Of a DNA stretch of 64,000 nucleotides, positions 21,201 to 30,644 are shown one piece after another. The notes beneath the pieces are model-generated. The model was given only the letters and a program-made list of their open reading frames with translations, made no database searches and was not told the origin of the DNA. The position numbers were made by a program, and so were the translations under genes. Position 1 is the stretch's first letter. Every line of letters starts with the position of its first letter. This DNA comes from Spodoptera frugiperda (Eukaryota > Arthropoda > Insecta > Lepidoptera > Noctuidae), in NCBI RefSeq assembly GCF_023101765.2, contig NC_064226.1, forward strand, positions 4,208,001-4,272,000, given 5' to 3'.

Positions 21201-22164
21201 CTTTAGTAAAATCAACACTAGCAACATTCACTCAGCGATAGTTGAACTCGACAAAAACTGTACCCCACTTAATTTATCTAACAATAACATTAGCTTCAAA
21301 ACCCCGCAAACACATACCACTGAGAAGATTAATAGATGGCGCTCCAAGGAACTACACGGAAGACACCTGCATGACTTAGAGCAACCCCACATAGATATAG
21401 ACGCCTCGAATAAATGGCTAAAGTTAGGTTCACTTTTCCCCGAGACTGAAGGTTTTATGATAGCCATCCAAGACCAAGTCATTAATACACGGAATTACAA
21501 AAAATATATACTTAAAGATACCACTATTCAGAACGACAAATGCAGGAAGTGTCACCGCGCAGCTGAGACGATCCAACATATCACCAGTGCATGCCCTAAC
21601 CTAGCTCAAACTGACTACACCCATAGACACAATCAAGTTGCCCGTATTATTCATCAAAAGTTAGCCATAAAATGCAATCTGTTACCCCCTAAAGTCGAGC
21701 CATACTATCAATATAGTCCTAAACCGGTGCTGGAGAATCAGAGTCACAAAATATACTACGACAGAGCAATTTTAACCGACAAGACAATTCATAATAATCG
21801 ACCAGATATAACCATGATAGATAAACAGAAGAAACACACATACATTATTGACATAGCAGTCCCTAATACACATAACCTACAAAAGACAATAACCGAAAAA
21901 ATACATAAATATACAGATTTAAAGGAAGAAATAATCAGAATTTGGAAGATGGAAAAGGTATATATTGTGCCTCTGGTGCTCTCCAGCACCGGGGTGGTAC
22001 CCAAACACCTGCATCATTATCTACAACAAATTCAGTTACCTAAAAATACATACATGACAATGCAAAAAGCCACCATCCTAAATACGTGCCGAATAGTTCG
22101 GAAATTCTTACAAGAAGATACGAGTATGGAACCTAATCCCATCAATGGAACTCACTTGGCTTAG
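18202..22164 (+). CDS. Dong/R4 polyprotein: reverse transcriptase with restriction-like endonuclease
   Basis: 1320 codons from the ATG at 18202. An in-frame start inside the TAA tract (18058) would encode poly-Asn from the target and lies upstream of the element, so I reject it. Order (residues from 18202): a Myb-like or helical N-terminal segment with RMSWSKDVNIFIMRTYYYIT near 128-147; RT fingers with WKAAGIDSVHNFWYKKF near 572; YIDYRKAFDSVPHSW near 703; GIFQGDSLSPLWF near 765; catalytic YMDD near 808-811; a zinc knuckle CRKCHRAAETIQHITSACP near 1114; and a restriction-like endonuclease with RPD near 1200 and IID near 1217. It nicks the target and primes reverse transcription there. All catalytic residues I can check are present. 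Single ORF and C-terminal nuclease fit R4/Dong. Confidence 0.85.
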   Translation: METRLKRKLRGPLPGGDRRGTPGADAGCFSMRTVSGAELSRRAPTEKDATAEQEHSDSLNDYVNNSPFEPYSPSTVSYAPSLQSLPSSTSSSPPAVNFRDPPTPVLDVAREVNTFLPASTKAGKPRVRMSWSKDVNIFIMRTYYYITKLETDMTMYRKRLHELFSRQYPEITVSEQRVSDQMRTILKNNRLSQDTLDQIKEKVRKVLEEEETNENLNFENMSEITYNTQPFIPSQAMELSSNTQDISSITSSTDPNTQSSVTNLPCTQNVTFSQHASTQTNFISESSLQQALITQPRETTEIDIATQELINQVETALIQYTGTDPTARPKLPKLRGNKKLYQLVDIFNKQVLNRFYSIDSDLICIHTLIYCSAYVICKNLGYKLRAHKPSSKSHKNLKPSWQIRLEIDIKNLRVDIGRLTQYINNNRSRKIIKTVERIFRKTKVHTIHEPDNVRPEEYLDTLKQKLILKSQRLARYLKALRRKEDNKLFLTNEKNFYRSCRGNSIQSDSNIIPEPNELRSYWANIWEKLNDHNDNAEWIDEERNRMIDVEEMELPDITPEDIAIVTSRLKNWKAAGIDSVHNFWYKKFFTLHHILAKNVTELIRGEQPIPRFITKGITYMLPKSSDTSNPSQYRPITCLPTIYKLITSLITRITNSHLHRNNILSEEQKGCRQNHRGCKEQLIIDSTILKCVHAQKKNLSISYIDYRKAFDSVPHSWLLRILEIYKINPTVINFLKNAMSDWRTTLHLTNGTDSITTDEIYIRNGIFQGDSLSPLWFCLALNPLSHLLNKTDNGYKLNSDTAISHLMYMDDIKLFSKSKNCLESLIEITTRYSRDINMSFGLDKCRTLHIQKGKLISTVNNTDEPPAAFESMGPTDTYKYLGVHQSNIIDHIKIKKDLSAQFTHRLNLLCKKQLHSKHLFKAINTFAIPVLTFSFGIIKWTRTDIRSLETKIRTTLTKHNYHHPKSAIERISINREKGGRGLIDLNVLWQGQIQNLRNFFFSKINTSNIHSAIVELDKNCTPLNLSNNNISFKTPQTHTTEKINRWRSKELHGRHLHDLEQPHIDIDASNKWLKLGSLFPETEGFMIAIQDQVINTRNYKKYILKDTTIQNDKCRKCHRAAETIQHITSACPNLAQTDYTHRHNQVARIIHQKLAIKCNLLPPKVEPYYQYSPKPVLENQSHKIYYDRAILTDKTIHNNRPDITMIDKQKKHTYIIDIAVPNTHNLQKTITEKIHKYTDLKEEIIRIWKMEKVYIVPLVLSSTGVVPKHLHHYLQQIQLPKNTYMTMQKATILNTCRIVRKFLQEDTSMEPNPINGTHLA

Positions 22165-22186
22165 GCCCGTGGTTTCATTAAATTAC

Positions 22187-22205
22187 CGACATTCTTATAA
22201 TGTCG
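22187..22205 (+). other. 3' UTR hairpin of Dong
   Basis: CGACATT and AATGTCG pair around a five-base loop, 22 bases after the stop codon. Such structures near the 3' end can be read by the element's own reverse transcriptase; that role is inferred. Confidence 0.45.
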
Positions 22206-22229
22206 AGACAAACAAAAGTTTGACCGAAA

Positions 22230-22635
22230 TAATAATATATGTTTATTTCCAAAAACTTAGAACTACTTTACAATCGCAATGTGGCAACAATTTCAATTAA
22301 GTCATTGAGATTAGCGTCTGTAGCCGAACTAGGCATAGCCTGTATTTCGGCTATCAGCACCATTCCCCTCGAGAATTTATAATACAAATAATAGGCGCCA
22401 AGCAATGAGTAGGTAAGTACAAATTTTAAACGGTAATAGTAAGTAGGTAAGTACAAATTTAAATTTTATTAAACTAATTATTAAGTGATTGTGTGTATGT
22501 GTGAGTGTATGGTGTATGAATATGAGAAGTGTTGGCGTGGGTGTGGTGTATGTATATGAGTATATGTAGGTGTGAGTGAATAAATATGTGGTGAGTGTGT
22601 GGGTGTGAGTATGAATATGAATGAATGTGTGTGTA

Positions 22636-22705
<70 letters not shown>

Positions 22706-22846
22706 TTTGTGGTGTAGGTATATGAGATGTGTAGGCGTGGGTGTGGGGTATGCATGTGAGTATATGTAAGTGTGTGTAGGTAAATATGTGGAGAGTGTGT
22801 GGGTAATGGGTAGAGAGCATATCTTTATTTTTTTTTGTGTTTATTT
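22230..22846 (-). repeat. CA/TG-rich minisatellite in the 3' region of the minus-strand LINE
   Basis: Starts with two copies of AGTAGGTAAGTACAAATTT (22409-22427 and 22442-22460). Then follow two related ~100-bp TG-rich units (about 22507-22613 and 22710-22810), sharing GGCGTGGGTGTGG, AGTATATGTA, AATATGTGG and GAGTGTGTGGGT, separated by a pure (GT)n run at about 22640-22702. Apparent His/Thr-rich reading frames here are just translated CA repeat. The exact LINE 3' end is not resolved. AATAAA-like words occur on the minus strand just after ORF2. Confidence 0.7.
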
Positions 22847-25804
22847 TTAGTGTGGTATGAGTAGTAGTTGTTCCGTCTCCATATAGCTTAATTTCTGTAG
22901 AAATTGATGTATTTTTAATTTGCATAGTTTTCTGGTCAAGGGGTATATATGTAATGTTTTGTTGAGCTTATTATAAAGGAAAGGGCCTAGAAAACTTGGA
23001 AATCTTTTACTAAAGTTAGTTCTAAATGTGGTTAATCTGCAACATACATGATGTTTACGACGTTTCTGTAAAGGCATTGGGTTGTAGGGCCGGTTGTTGT
23101 GTTCTTGTAGTACAGTTTTTAGAATAAATAGCTGTCTTACTGTCAAAACCTCGCACAACTGAAACAGCTCAGCAGTAGGAAAACGCATCGGTTTAAATGT
23201 GCTAACCTTCAGTATAGCTCTCTGGGCGACCTCAACTGCCTTTAGCGTGGTTTTGCAGATACCTCCCCAGGATGAAATGCAGTAGGTGAGAAGCGACTGA
23301 CACAGGGCCTGATATATTCGCTTCAGCAGTGCAGGGTCCGCAACATGACGCAGGTTTTTAAAAACGTAAATTAGTTTTCGTACTCTATTACAAAGAATTT
23401 TGACATGTTCTTTAAAGTTGAGGTTATTGTCTAAAGTAATACCAAGGTATTTTAGAGTACTAACGCGTTCCAGAGATGAACATACGCAACTATCCGAGGA
23501 GATGCACTCATGTGAAACAATTCGCAGGTCGCCACGAATGCTCACCGCCTGCCTAATACTGAAGCAAATATACTTAGTTTTGTCAGTGTTTAATGTAAGT
23601 ATGTTTTTCTGTAACCATCCCCTAGTCGTGTCGAAACCATTTTGTGCGTTTGTGAATACCTCATCCCAACTTTCTCCCGCAAACACCATCGCGGTGTCAT
23701 CCGCGAATGAGATAATTTCACCCTTGGTAAGTTTTAGATTTGTAAGCCCATTTATGTACACGAGGAATAAGGTGGGCCCCAGAATACTTCCCTGAGGAAC
23801 GCCGTGTGTAATTGGAAGGTGTGTACTTTTGTGTTTATCCACTCGGACACACTGAGTCCGCCCAGAGAGGTAGCTATTGAACAGATCGAGCTGGGTGCCC
23901 CTGATACCCAGCGCCTCCAATTTGTTGAGTAAGAGGGAGACAGAGATCGTATCGAATGCCTTGGCTAGGTCGAGAAAAATAGAGAGACATTTTTTCCCTT
24001 TGTCTAGATTAGAACTAATAAATTCTATGAGCTTATTCACCGCTTGTTCTGTAGATTTTCCGTGCCTAAACCCATATTGATTTACCGAAAGCAGTTTATT
24101 TTTCTCAAGATAATTTACAAGACGTGTGTTAATAATTTTTTCAAGAACTTTGGATATAGCGGGTAGTATGGATATCGGTCTATAGTTGTTTATACGATCT
24201 TTGTCTCCGTTCTTATAAATCGGGCACACTTCTGATCGTTTTAGGGAAGAGGGAAACACTCCAGTTTTTAAGCAGTCATTGAATATTTTTTCCAGAGGAT
24301 GTACAAGAATGTGTTTATGTTGTTTTAGGAATCTACTACTGATGTTATCACATCCTGGTGCACTGTCTGTTTTCAAGTCCATGATAAGATGTCCAACCTC
24401 ATATTTATCTGTCTCAGTTAAGACGAAAGAATTAGGGAATTTAGGTAATTCATCATGAGTATTACTTAGTGATGGTAGATTCCGGGAGTTATTAATTTGT
24501 TTACAGATTTTATCCGCCAGTGAGCTACCCACATGTGTGAAATAGCTATTTACCTCGTGAAGTGATCGTTCAGGAGAAGATGAGAGAGTAAGTAGGTCTT
24601 TATTGTGTTGTGTTGTTTTTGTTGTATGTGTGATGTTTTTGATGACTTTCCATAACTTTTTATTGTCGTTCTGTGCGTCCAGGATTTGGTTCTTTTCATA
24701 TGCTCTTTTTAACCTTCGTAATAGATTGTTACAGAAATTTCTGTAACGTTTGTAGGTAATTTTCAAGACTTCGTTATCCGGATCAGGGTTTGCTTTTTGG
24801 TGTAGTTGGTCTCTGTTTCGCATGCAGCGTAATAGTCCTAGAGTTATCCAGGGTTTTATGATTTTTTGGCGTCTAGAAAGTGTTACGCTTTTTGTATTCT
24901 TTTCTATCACTTTTTGTAAGCACTGTGTTAGGTAGTTTAGACTAGTGTTTGGGTCTTCTGTTTGATAAATGGGATCAAAATTAATATGTAAAATGTCTTG
25001 TGCTAAATTTTTATCGTTAGTTATGGTCTTTGTTGTAGTTGCATATTGCCGTGGCTTTTCCAAGTTTAAACAAAATAAAACGGGATGGTGATCTGTTAGT
25101 GTTGCGTTAGGGACTATGGTGATGGAGGAGGCTTTAGTTTTTATAAGGACATGGTCTATGCATGTCTGTCGAGCGCTGCGTGTAACTAAAGTGTGCGCTG
25201 GAAGTAGGCCATGCGAAGCAGCTAGGGTTAGGTAGCGTTCCCCTTCTGATTTAATTTTGTTAGAGTTTATTGCTAGATTCATGTCTCCTATAACAATGAT
25301 ATGCTCGAAAGAAGACACTGATTGTAACATATTATCTAACGACAAAAGGAACGGCTCTAATTTTGTGTAGGAAGGGGATCTGTATAGGGCAATTATGGCA
25401 ACTTGTTTTCCAACGGTGGCTATTAGGCAATTACTTTCCTGAAAATCAGGTTCTATTATAGTTAGGTTAATGTTTTCTTTATAGTAGATAACTACTCCGT
25501 CATTTTGTAGAGGATTAATATTTGTTGCTGCATGAACGTAGCCTGAGAGGTAGGGGATTAACGTTGCATTTTTTAGCCAGCACTCTGTCAGAATAATTAT
25601 ATCGCATTTTAGTTTTAGTCTTTGTAGTAAAACTTCTAAACCGGGTATATTTCGATTTATGCTACGTATATTTTGTGTCAGTATAAGTAGGTTGGCCGAA
25701 GTGAGAGTAAAAATATTTTGACAATCCTCCAGGTTCGCGGTTTGTGAATGAGATACGGATAACTGGTCAATATTTTCTGATAGATTAGTTACGTTATCGA
25801 ATGA
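22847..25804 (-). CDS. LINE ORF2: APE endonuclease and reverse transcriptase
   Basis: Open frame of 985 codons. The first in-frame ATG is about 158 codons in, after part of the endonuclease, so the true start is unclear: I give the full open frame (upstream stop TAA at 25805-25807). Endonuclease: LILTQNIRS near residue 41, ILTECWL near 83, IIVIGDMN near 169, TDHHPVLF near 238. Reverse transcriptase: CPIYKNGDKDRINNYRPIS near 527, FLDLAKAFDT near 610, HGVPQGSILGPTLFLVYING near 667, catalytic FADD at 700-703. The C-terminus has no RNase H motif. The protein nicks DNA and copies the element RNA into the genome. All catalytic residues are present. The missing ATG could mean non-AUG or reinitiated translation, or a point loss. 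Confidence 0.8.
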   Translation of the reverse strand, partial: SFDNVTNLSENIDQLSVSHSQTANLEDCQNIFTLTSANLLILTQNIRSINRNIPGLEVLLQRLKLKCDIIILTECWLKNATLIPYLSGYVHAATNINPLQNDGVVIYYKENINLTIIEPDFQESNCLIATVGKQVAIIALYRSPSYTKLEPFLLSLDNMLQSVSSFEHIIVIGDMNLAINSNKIKSEGERYLTLAASHGLLPAHTLVTRSARQTCIDHVLIKTKASSITIVPNATLTDHHPVLFCLNLEKPRQYATTTKTITNDKNLAQDILHINFDPIYQTEDPNTSLNYLTQCLQKVIEKNTKSVTLSRRQKIIKPWITLGLLRCMRNRDQLHQKANPDPDNEVLKITYKRYRNFCNNLLRRLKRAYEKNQILDAQNDNKKLWKVIKNITHTTKTTQHNKDLLTLSSSPERSLHEVNSYFTHVGSSLADKICKQINNSRNLPSLSNTHDELPKFPNSFVLTETDKYEVGHLIMDLKTDSAPGCDNISSRFLKQHKHILVHPLEKIFNDCLKTGVFPSSLKRSEVCPIYKNGDKDRINNYRPISILPAISKVLEKIINTRLVNYLEKNKLLSVNQYGFRHGKSTEQAVNKLIEFISSNLDKGKKCLSIFLDLAKAFDTISVSLLLNKLEALGIRGTQLDLFNSYLSGRTQCVRVDKHKSTHLPITHGVPQGSILGPTLFLVYINGLTNLKLTKGEIISFADDTAMVFAGESWDEVFTNAQNGFDTTRGWLQKNILTLNTDKTKYICFSIRQAVSIRGDLRIVSHECISSDSCVCSSLERVSTLKYLGITLDNNLNFKEHVKILCNRVRKLIYVFKNLRHVADPALLKRIYQALCQSLLTYCISSWGGICKTTLKAVEVAQRAILKVSTFKPMRFPTAELFQLCEVLTVRQLFILKTVLQEHNNRPYNPMPLQKRRKHHVCCRLTTFRTNFSKRFPSFLGPFLYNKLNKTLHIYPLTRKLCKLKIHQFLQKLSYMETEQLLLIPH

Positions 25805-26205
25805 TTAATAAGAGTGTAAGTATAGACAGGAGGTGTGGTCAGGGTAGGTGAATAGGTTATGAGAAGAGCCTGTATGTAAATAGTAAAACAGTGTTTATGA
25901 GTGTGAGTTAGGTGTAAAGTGTTTGAGATTGTTATTTGAAGAGTAAGTGAGTAGTGTAATCGAAATATGTTTGAATAGTAAGTTGCGTGTATTACTGAGA
26001 TAGTGTTAAGTTGGGCTATGTTTATGATTGAGAAGTATTTTAATTGATATTGACTTTCCCGGAGTAAAAATGAGAGGTTAATGTGGCCGTTGAGTTGTAA
26101 TTTGTAACTGTAAAAATAATCTATAGATTTAAACTTAAAATTAGCATGCAGAATTATAGTTAATATAATAATGAGACAAAATATGTATCGTACAGCAATA
26201 ATTAG
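25805..26205 (-). other. spacer between LINE ORF1 and ORF2
   Basis: About 400 bp, CA-rich on the LINE's sense strand, with repeated CACTC/TACTC words and stop codons in the ORF2 frame. No separate gene. Confidence 0.6.
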
Positions 26206-27114
26206 TCACAGCGGTTTAATGGTGTTACGAAGTTTTTCTAAATCAGCGTCGTTGTTTATCCGAATATGTGAGGAGTCTTCGTTGTATTTTAGGTAAACAA
26301 TACCATTTGCTGTCCAGCAGAAACTGTACCCATGACTTTTCCGGAATTGACGGGCTAAGTAATACAGTCTCTGGGTTTTATGAGTGAGAGCCTCTGATAT
26401 GAATATTGGTTTTTGGCTATAACTTGAGCTTAGATGGGTTGTGTTCAACTTAATGCCCTTTTGTTTATTTTTGTTGAAAGTTTTTACTGATTTCAGAACT
26501 TTTTCTTTTAGGAGGACAGTAGTAAAATCGACTACGATAGGATCTGATGAATCTTTTGATTTTAGCCTGTAAATGTCTTTTATATTACTGGTTTTTATAT
26601 CTACATTTAATATTTCTCCTAACTTAGAGATCTCGCCAACAAGAGTATCCTTAGTTTCGCCTTTTTGTTTTGGTATGTTCCGAATTTCTATCCCAACCCC
26701 ACGAGATTTTCGTTCCAAGGTTTCTAGTTTGTCCTCCAGTTCTTTAATAATTAATTTGTCCGACTGTCTTTCCTTCTCAAGATAAGCAATTTTGGATAAG
26801 AACTCGTCATATTTATTTGACATTAAGTCTATACTTGCTTGCAAGTCTTGGAAACGATTTTTCTGTTCATTGGAGAAAGAGGAGAACATTTCTTTAAGTA
26901 CTACCAATGTATCGGATGTTTCCCCGTCAAATTTCCGCTTTTTATTCCTTTCAGTTATATTTGCCGACAGGGTATGAAGATCAGGTTCTGACTCGCAGTG
27001 TAGAAGGGGTGACTCACTTTGTTTCTTCGTCGATGCAAACAAAATTGCACTACGAGTGCTTTCTGTGGGTGTTTTTGAGATTGGCGAAACTGGTGGAGTG
27101 CGTTTTAGCGGCAT
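26206..27114 (-). CDS. LINE ORF1: coiled-coil RNA-binding protein with FP-like C-terminus
   Basis: 302 codons from the ATG at 27114 (MPLKRTPPVSPISKTPTEST); an upstream in-frame TTG at 27141 is not needed. It has a Ser/Thr/Pro-rich basic N-terminus, a charged coiled-coil stretch (about residues 80-160, with ELEDKLETLERKSRGVGIEI and a RNIP motif at its end), and a C-terminal block resembling the baculovirus FP-type domain found in ORF1 of insect LINEs (FISEALTHKTQRLYYLARQF, then a hydrophobic strand ending in IVYLKYN). Expected role: binds the element RNA as an oligomer. No zinc knuckle is present. It lies upstream of ORF2 on the same strand, as expected. Confidence 0.75.
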   Translation of the reverse strand: MPLKRTPPVSPISKTPTESTRSAILFASTKKQSESPLLHCESEPDLHTLSANITERNKKRKFDGETSDTLVVLKEMFSSFSNEQKNRFQDLQASIDLMSNKYDEFLSKIAYLEKERQSDKLIIKELEDKLETLERKSRGVGIEIRNIPKQKGETKDTLVGEISKLGEILNVDIKTSNIKDIYRLKSKDSSDPIVVDFTTVLLKEKVLKSVKTFNKNKQKGIKLNTTHLSSSYSQKPIFISEALTHKTQRLYYLARQFRKSHGYSFCWTANGIVYLKYNEDSSHIRINNDADLEKLRNTIKPL

Positions 27115-27180
27115 ACTGATTCTTGTGTTGTACCAGGACAACAGATGCGGCAGGAGTATAACCTTAAGGTACCGTGTGTA

Positions 27181-28079
27181 GATTACGGTTAATTGAGTAT
27201 AGAAGTACTCTCACGACACTCTTTTATATTTAAATATAGGTTAGACGGCAAAATAGATTTGAGACTGGTCATCATCATCATCATATCAGCCACTGCCACA
27301 AGATGTCTACTGCTTAACATTGGTCTTTCTGATTAGAATTAGGAAAAAGGGTTATCAGTTTATCACTCATAATCTACACTAATATTATAAAGAGGAAAAC
27401 TTTGTCACTAATAAAAACAATACTACTTGGCATGCTCCTTGCACCCGCCGGTTATTTTCTCTGCACCACCCATGTCTTAATGTGCATATTTTTTCAAATA
27501 AATATGAAATCATAGATGTATTGTATATTTCTGTGCTCATAATCATCATGGAATTTATTTTCTGCTTAGCATAATTGCGTGTACGTCTCATATTTCATCC
27601 TGTAAATCGGTACTTATAAATACATACAGAACGCCTACTACACTAATATATTGTAATTCGAACCCATTAATTTCCTATTTTGAATAATTTCTATTAATTT
27701 ATTAATTAGTTTATTACATAGATAGTAACATGATACTGAACACGTTTGGTAGCATCAAAATGTATCTGGTTAAAATATGCTTTATTCTTTTTGGAAATTT
27801 CTTTTCCTGTTTAATAATGTATTGAAATATTTAAACCAGTGGGCCGCGAAATGAAAAACAAATAACACGGTTAAAGCTCAAATTAATCTTATATCAAAAG
27901 AGACAACTGAGAGGAGCAACTGATTTCAACAAAACATAAGAAAATGGTAATAAAATTAGTGGACCTAACAAAAAAGATTGGGAACCCCTGATTTAAACAA
28001 AGAACTATCTTTACCACGTCATTGTTGTACCACTGTTTCACTACTACGAAAATAATGCGCCTAGCATGGCCTAGGGTTA
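27181..28079. other. no gene recognised; diverged LINE 3' fragment near 27275
   Basis: TCATCATCATCATATCAGCC at 27274-27293 resembles the inverted (ATG)n tail and end of the LINE 3' family at 6879-7062. The rest is AT-rich and unclassified. Confidence 0.4.
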
Positions 28080-28238
28080 TCCGGAGCAGCGGACTACCTA
28101 GCGGGTTTACCGGGGCTCCAGCTCGACAAGCAGGAGTAGGAACAGGGTGATTTTTAGTCAGTAAGAGTCTGATACTCCCTCTCGCCTCACCCAAGGCAGG
28201 AGAAGGCATTGGATGATTTTCACCCCTCAAAAAAAAAG
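28080..28238 (+). repeat. SINE-like family C, copy 1
   Basis: Starts GCGGACTACCTAGCGGG, contains ACCGGGGCTCCAGC, AAGCAGGAGTAGGAAC, TTTTTAGTCAGTAAGAGTCTGA, and ends GGATGATTTTCACCCC plus an A run. About ten copies of this ~150-bp family are recognisable in the window, in both orientations. Confidence 0.8.
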
Positions 28239-29970
28239 CAGGGCCCAGGGTTATCACTCATCCGCAGATCTTTTCTAATTTTACCATTTTACCCACTGCA
28301 AGTGAAGACACGGTACCCTGTGGAGTATAAATCACCTTTATGAGGTACCCCTGCACCTCACGCGATCCTTTGCTCTCCGAGTTTTTCATTATGGGAGGGT
28401 AAGGGTACTTCCTGGTCCTCCCTCGTTAATTTAATGTGTGAAGAAAAATTAAGGAACATTTTATAGTAAGGTGTTGTGGTTGAAAATTGTGTGTTATTTA
28501 TTTTTGTTATGGTTTGGACCTTTTGTTTGTTTTTTCTATAGGTAGCATTAACTGCCGAAAGAAAACTGTTGAAGGCAAATCCTTTGCTAAGCGGCGGTTA
28601 ACGTGTTAAGTAATAAAAGTTAGAGGGTCTGTGTGATTGTGTAGGCGATAGTAAAAATAGGCGAATTGTTGTTTTCCTTTCTAGTGGTAGGTGCTTACGT
28701 ACTTAGGTAGGTGTATCGTGTAGGTGGTTCAGACTTCAGTGTCGAAATATAATATAAGTACACTAGTCATGCCTGTTTATTGGGCTGGCTTCAATTTTCT
28801 AGAACGACCAGAATACTGTTAAAAAATCAGTAACAAAATTGAAATGGACTTCTTAATTTCATAATCTATAGTCTCGCTTCATCAAAGAGTTATAACTCTA
28901 ACTGGCGTACTCAGAGACATTTAATGACTATTCCTTAGTACGGTAACGATTTTGTTCAGGAAACGATTATTACATACATAGATTACTCTCTGAATAATGA
29001 ATTATTTTTTGGCTAAATAGGCTACAAAACGTTTACACGTCACAAAATATTATATAAAAAAAGTTTAGATGATGTAGTACGACGATAACGACTAAAGACG
29101 GTAAGAAGTAAACTAGAAATTGCTACTAATACTAATTCTTTTAATTACTATAAGCTCTCGAAGTGTTCTAGTTTCTTTCACAGTGTTTCAGCCAACAGGG
29201 AGCGAGTTTATTCTTTGTCTCAAGCCGCAGCTACACTTTGCATATTAAAATTCTTTTGTACACTTCATCTTAACATTCCCTAAGGAAAAGCCAAGAGAAG
29301 CCGGGTAATATTGAAGAAATATTTATGTTCATTTAGTATGTTAATGCCTACAATTTGTAATAGAGAATATTCTTTCTTACTTGAGTCTTATTCATTTATT
29401 TGGTTGGCCTCGGAATGGAATACTCGTATAAGTATGTACTGGCTATTTGCGGATTGTATTATGTAGTATCACAATATTTGTTGTGTAGGTAGATATGATA
29501 ATGTTAAATGCTTATTTTTATTATTGTATTCGATATACGTGTCGAGGAAAATATCTATTCACAGATACATACAAATATCTATTAGAAATTCAATTTATAT
29601 CTATATAGAAATATCTATTTTAGAGATTTAATAAGTGTCTTTCACATTCACATCACTTAAAAATAAAGACACGTAAAAACAAAGAACATCTCAACACACA
29701 AATTTTCACGATATTTCTATTAGTTTTATAGTGAAGGACGGAACAAATTCTGATCATGGCCCATCCATCAGACCCTTTTCTGTTTAGCATACGTATAGCA
29801 TCGCTCAGCACCATTCGCATACTCCCACACACTCCGCTAAATGGGCCATTATATAAGTACTTATTGCTTTGGGAAATATATGAATAAGCGAAAGGGAATC
29901 TAATACGACTATTCAGCTGCCTTCAACGATATTTCAAATACATAATTCAATAAGATTATAATTTTGGAAG
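28239..29970. other. no gene recognised; two short repeat pieces
   Basis: At 28543-28612 the block AAAACTGTTGAAGGCAAATC is shared with an inverted piece at 42716-42790. At 28925-28990 there is a half copy of the foldback MITE of 12618-12725. No coding frame. Confidence 0.5.
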
Positions 29971-29973
29971 TTA

Positions 29974-30281
29974 GGATGCTTTTCCACCAAAGATATGCTA
30001 TGCTACGTTGCTGTGGACGCGTTTGGTTTCCACCAATCATATTCATTGGTACACATAGCTTAGCACTGGTGGAAACAAATCAGCTAAGCTATGTTTTTTA
30101 TATGAAAAGATGCGTGCTATGGATGGCTTCCCTACCATCGATACATTGCATACTTGAGCTGCGCATCTTCCTCGCACATTTACATAGCTTTCGTATCAGT
30201 GGAAACGGTTACATAGTTTCACAGCTTAGTTATTACATCTTTAGCATAGCTACATAGCACATCTTTGGTGGAAAAGCACCC
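29974..30281 (-). mobile_element. PIF/Harbinger-like MITE, empty copy
   Basis: A 308-bp element, inverted relative to 1408-3412, with termini GGATGCTTTTCCACCA and its complement. The flanks are TTA on the left (29971-29973) and TAA on the right (30282-30284), consistent with a TWA duplication with one change. The 97-codon open frame inside is a by-product of the repeat. Confidence 0.8.
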
Positions 30282-30644
30282 TAAGGTTTTATTCACGTAA
30301 TATATTGCCCAAAATAAGCTCCTACGGCTCTTTATGTTTATGAATAACGAACATTTTATTATTGTATGTATTCTTCACTAAATTGAATTGAACATTATAA
30401 GGTTCTATAGCTCTACGATCTTCCTGAAAGGAATCAAGTAACTATTTAATTACCAATTACTCCTTTTGACTTTATTAGGCTTTTATTCAGCAGTAGATCT
30501 TGTTACTTGTAAGGCGATGATGTTGATTAACTTTATAAGGAAAAATATGTATTTCCTTAAGTAAAATGAATATTTTACTAGAGTCCATCATGAGATGTAT
30601 CTTACAAAATAACTTTCATGAGACATAATAAATTAATTATAATG

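Larger units (their letters stand above)
18090..22229 (+). mobile_element. Dong/R4-clade non-LTR retrotransposon, apparently full length
   Basis: About 4.1 kb, bounded by TAA repeats on both sides, with one long ORF, a short 3' UTR containing a seven-base-pair hairpin (22187-22193 with 22199-22205), and a 3' end near GACCGAAA. The 5' boundary is set by the abrupt end of the (TAA)n tract. No stop codon or frameshift interrupts the ORF, so it may be recently active. There is no poly(A) tail; R4-type elements commonly lack one. Confidence 0.85.
22800..27180 (-). mobile_element. CR1/Daphne-like two-ORF LINE, near complete
   Basis: Minus-strand element with ORF1 (27114-26206), a CA-rich spacer of about 400 bp (26205-25805), ORF2 (25804-22847) and a TG/CA-rich 3' region. 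Its endonuclease is of APE type, not the restriction-like type of the neighbouring Dong, so the two are unrelated. Both frames are uninterrupted. The 5' and 3' ends are estimates, since no target duplication was found. The clade call rests on motif appearance only. Confidence 0.7.

Noticed and set aside
22377..22925. 182-codon His/Thr-rich minus-strand frame
   Set aside because: It is a translation of CA-rich minisatellite and microsatellite DNA; overlapping frames show the same periodic residues.
23400..24080. 131- and 67-codon plus-strand frames
   Set aside because: They are the antisense of the LINE reverse transcriptase.
29964..30257. 97-codon frame
   Set aside because: It lies almost entirely inside a Harbinger-like MITE; the matching frame is broken in the other copies.
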